Below, piece after piece: positions 34,754 to 34,880 of a stretch of DNA of 34,880 bases. The notes below the pieces were generated by a model. The model saw nothing but the letters and a program-made list of their open reading frames with translations, was not told the origin of the DNA and did no database searches. Where the stretch lies: positions 1 to 34,880 of the forward strand of contig MPNW01000596.1 of assembly GCA_011800805.1 (NCBI GenBank), given 5' to 3'. Origin of the DNA: Hirudo medicinalis (taxonomy: Eukaryota > Annelida > Clitellata > Hirudinida > Hirudinidae). The position numbers and the translations under genes are program-made. Numbering within the stretch: the stretch's first letter is position 1; every line of letters starts with the position of its first letter.

Positions 34754-34880
34754 TTAATGTTCGTGCCCCCCTATATTAGATAATTTGGCATTGATGAAAA
34801 ATGCTCCTTTAATTACAATTTTTGCATCGCTTGGAATACTCTGCACAAAAGTTACTGCGGTGTAGCCCATATTGGAGACG
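34754..34880 (-). CDS. C-terminal end of an RND-efflux periplasmic adaptor (membrane-fusion protein), partial
   Basis: On the minus strand a frame enters from the right edge and gives 41 residues before a stop at 34754-34756. It reads MGYTAVTFVQSIPSDAKIVI then KGAFFINAKLSN and ends in GGHEH. The segments ..VKGAFxxxAK and a His/Glu-rich terminus are characteristic of CusB/HlyD-type adaptors of heavy-metal or RND efflux pumps in Bacteroidota. The main part lies outside the window. Confidence 0.6.
   Translation of the reverse strand, partial: VSNMGYTAVTFVQSIPSDAKIVIKGAFFINAKLSNIGGHEH

Noticed and set aside
1..34880. tRNA, rRNA, CRISPR arrays or phage genes
   Set aside because: I looked for tRNA T-loop motifs, repeated spacer patterns and phage structural proteins on both strands and found none that could be supported.

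Overview
The window is a piece of a Bacteroidota chromosome, probably a free-living or only mildly reduced member of the Sphingobacteriales/Chitinophagales/Cytophagales side of the phylum (inference). The signs are an AT-rich genome, Bacteroidota -7 promoter elements (TAnnTTTG, in the best cases with TTTG about 20 bp upstream), no obvious Shine-Dalgarno sequences, a PorX regulator (type IX secretion), a very long DUF4175 protein, lipoproteins with short lipoboxes, S16 with a long tail, and an HD phosphohydrolase of the Bacteroidota type. Most of the content is housekeeping; I see no phage, CRISPR, rRNA or tRNA gene.

Layout. 1-5.3 kb: the edge of a likely IS1595-type transposase, fabV (-), uvrA (+, broken by a one-base deletion), then two insertion-sequence remnants (IS5-like, IS30-like). 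5.3-10 kb: HD phosphohydrolase (-) divergent from a porX-tsaE-ald cluster (+). 10-15.4 kb: an unrecognised lipoprotein, a cold-shock protein with a clear terminator, a DUF4175 protein and ybeY. 15.4-16.3 kb: a decayed IS1595 (ISSod11-like) transposase and, directly before mnmG, two parS-type palindromes, one of them a perfect match to the canonical ParB site. 16.3-20 kb: mnmG and an Ig-like lipoprotein. 20-26.5 kb: nadB-gamma carbonic anhydrase (-) divergent from nadA-thiL (+) across a very AT-rich gap, then an MFS transporter and a 5'(3')-deoxyribonucleotidase (-). 26.6-29.5 kb: rpsP-rimM-lipoprotein-trmD. 29.6-33.7 kb: amidohydrolase, nitronate monooxygenase/FabK-like enzyme, acylphosphatase and a polysaccharide flippase. 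33.7 kb to the end: a zinc metallopeptidase (-) and the last 41 residues of an RND-efflux adaptor (-).

Functional groups. nadA and nadB make quinolinate for NAD. rpsP, rimM, trmD, ybeY, mnmG and tsaE serve ribosome and tRNA maturation. fabV, and possibly the FabK-like flavoprotein, serve fatty-acid or flavin chemistry. PorX links to envelope and type IX secretion control.

Two things stand out. First, the parS pair at mnmG suggests the window lies near the replication origin and ParB loading zone. Second, four otherwise well-conserved genes (uvrA, nadB, the MFS transporter, a lipoprotein) are each interrupted by what looks like exactly one missing base, at least two of them in A/T homopolymers. 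That uniform pattern fits assembly or sequencing indels better than decay, although real mutation is possible. No new multi-gene system could be demonstrated.
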